7,210 nucleotides of DNA. It comes from Halobacteria archaeon. GTDB taxonomy: Archaea > Halobacteriota > Methanoliparia > Methanoliparales > Methanoliparaceae. The notes under the pieces were generated by a model. It made no database searches, was not told where the DNA came from, and saw only the letters and a list, made by a program, of their open reading frames with translations. The position numbers and the translations under genes were made by a program. Numbering within the stretch: position 1 is the first letter of the stretch; every line of letters begins with the position of its first letter. Where the stretch lies: assembly GCA_013329575.1 (NCBI GenBank), contig DUJX01000100.1, positions 1 to 7,210 of the forward strand, written 5' to 3'. This document shows, piece by piece, positions 6,665-7,210 of the stretch.

Positions 6665-6740
6665 GTATTGAAAAGTGAATATAGTTATTTTAAAAGATAT
6701 CATATTAATATTAAGAACAGGTTAAAATACTTTTTAAAAG

Positions 6741-6748
6741 TTATAAAA
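6741..6748 (+). promoter_or_regulatory. TATA box of the malic enzyme gene
   Basis: TTATAAAA is close to the archaeal TATA consensus. It lies 23-30 bases before ATG 6771 but only 11-18 before ATG 6759. If the transcript is leaderless, 6771 is the real start. The separate promoter implies malic enzyme is not solely dependent on readthrough from the thiolase. Confidence 0.45.
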
Positions 6749-6758
6749 GATAACCGTA

Positions 6759-7210
6759 ATGGATGGTAAAATGAGCAATGATACAGTGAAAGATTTGTTA
6801 GATAAGGCAAAAAAACCGGCTAATGATTCAATGAGATTACATCCTTATTATAAAGGAAAGATTGAGGTTATTCCTAAGGTTCCTGTAAACTCATTCAAAG
6901 ATTTTAGTATATGGTACACTCCCGGAGTAGCAGAGCCTTGTAAAGCGATAAATAAAGAAAAAGAACTTGTATATGAGTATACAAACAAATGGAATAATAT
7001 CGCGGTCGTCAGCGACGGCACGAGAGTCTTAGGTCTGGGAGATATCGGTCCAGAGGCAGGATTACCCGTAATGGAGGGTAAAGCCATGTTATTCAAATAT
7101 CTTGGCGGAGTAGATGCGGTTCCAATCTGTCTCGGTACGAGAGATCCTGATGAGATCATAATGGCATGCCGGTGGTTACAACCGTCTTTTGGCGGTATCA
7201 ATTTAGAGGA
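6759..7210 (+). CDS. Malic enzyme, N-terminal part (runs off the right edge)
   Basis: The frame is open from 6759 to the window end (150 full codons plus two bases), so only the N-terminal malic domain is present. Malic enzyme oxidatively decarboxylates malate to pyruvate with NAD+ or NADP+. The short prokaryotic type is recognised by YTPGVAEPC (Tyr53, the probable catalytic Tyr), [19 protein letters not shown] (84-102), and MEGKAMLFK (106-114) with Lys109 as the probable catalytic base, then [12 protein letters not shown] (117-128). The NAD(P)-binding domain and any phosphotransacetylase-like extension lie outside the window, so cofactor choice cannot be judged. Two starts are possible, 6759 and 6771 (MSNDTV), and the TATA spacing favours 6771. 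It follows the thiolase on the same strand after 94 bases. With SucCD it would connect C4 acids to pyruvate and acetyl-CoA. Confidence 0.93.
   Translation, partial: MDGKMSNDTVKDLLDKAKKPANDSMRLHPYYKGKIEVIPKVPVNSFKDFSIWYTPGVAEPCKAINKEKELVYEYTNKWNNIAVVSDGTRVLGLGDIGPEAGLPVMEGKAMLFKYLGGVDAVPICLGTRDPDEIIMACRWLQPSFGGINLE

Noticed and set aside
6702..6714. Overlapping palindromes ATATTAATAT and TTAATATTAA between thiolase and malic enzyme
   Set aside because: Pure A/T palindromes are expected often by chance in A+T-rich intergenic DNA; nothing else marks the site as an operator.
6848..7201. 117-residue minus-strand frame at the right edge
   Set aside because: It is antisense to the conserved malic enzyme domain and has no support of its own.

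Overview
This A+T-rich window looks archaeal, and a Thermoplasmata-like heterotroph is a reasonable guess that the window cannot prove. The clues are an HdrB-type double-CCG iron-sulfur protein, frequent ATA/AGA codons, and TATA-like boxes about 21-31 bases before start codons that lack Shine-Dalgarno sequences. The last point suggests leaderless mRNAs. All six intact or near-intact genes are central-metabolism or ion-transport genes. I see no mobile elements, CRISPR arrays, tRNAs or rRNAs.

Layout, left to right. Bases 1-603 (+) hold the 3' part of an HdrB/SdhE-like CCG-domain protein that runs off the left edge. Bases 688-1848 (+) encode a complete CPA2/NapA-type cation/proton antiporter. 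It converges on a minus-strand operon read sucC (5217-4087), sucD (4039-3173), acyl-CoA dehydrogenase (3129-1951). A 208-base divergent intergenic region (5218-5425) separates sucC from a plus-strand thiolase (5426-6664). A malic enzyme follows at 6759 or 6771 and runs off the right edge. No gene-free stretch exceeds 300 bases.

The genes could work together as a carbon-degrading module. The dehydrogenase (glutaryl-CoA dehydrogenase family) and thiolase would handle acyl-CoA or dicarboxyl-CoA intermediates. SucCD would convert succinyl-CoA to succinate with ATP or GTP formation. Malic enzyme would link C4 acids to pyruvate. The HdrB-like protein could pass electrons in a succinate dehydrogenase or ETF/Hdr-type complex. 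This pathway is inferred from neighbourhood only.

The most notable observation is in the acyl-CoA dehydrogenase. It keeps the glutaryl-CoA dehydrogenase fold signatures and the glutarate-binding Glu/Arg pair, but the catalytic Glu is Gln369 and a nearby conserved Arg is Ser381. It may therefore be a repurposed or non-dehydrogenating family member. No wholly new multi-gene system is evident.
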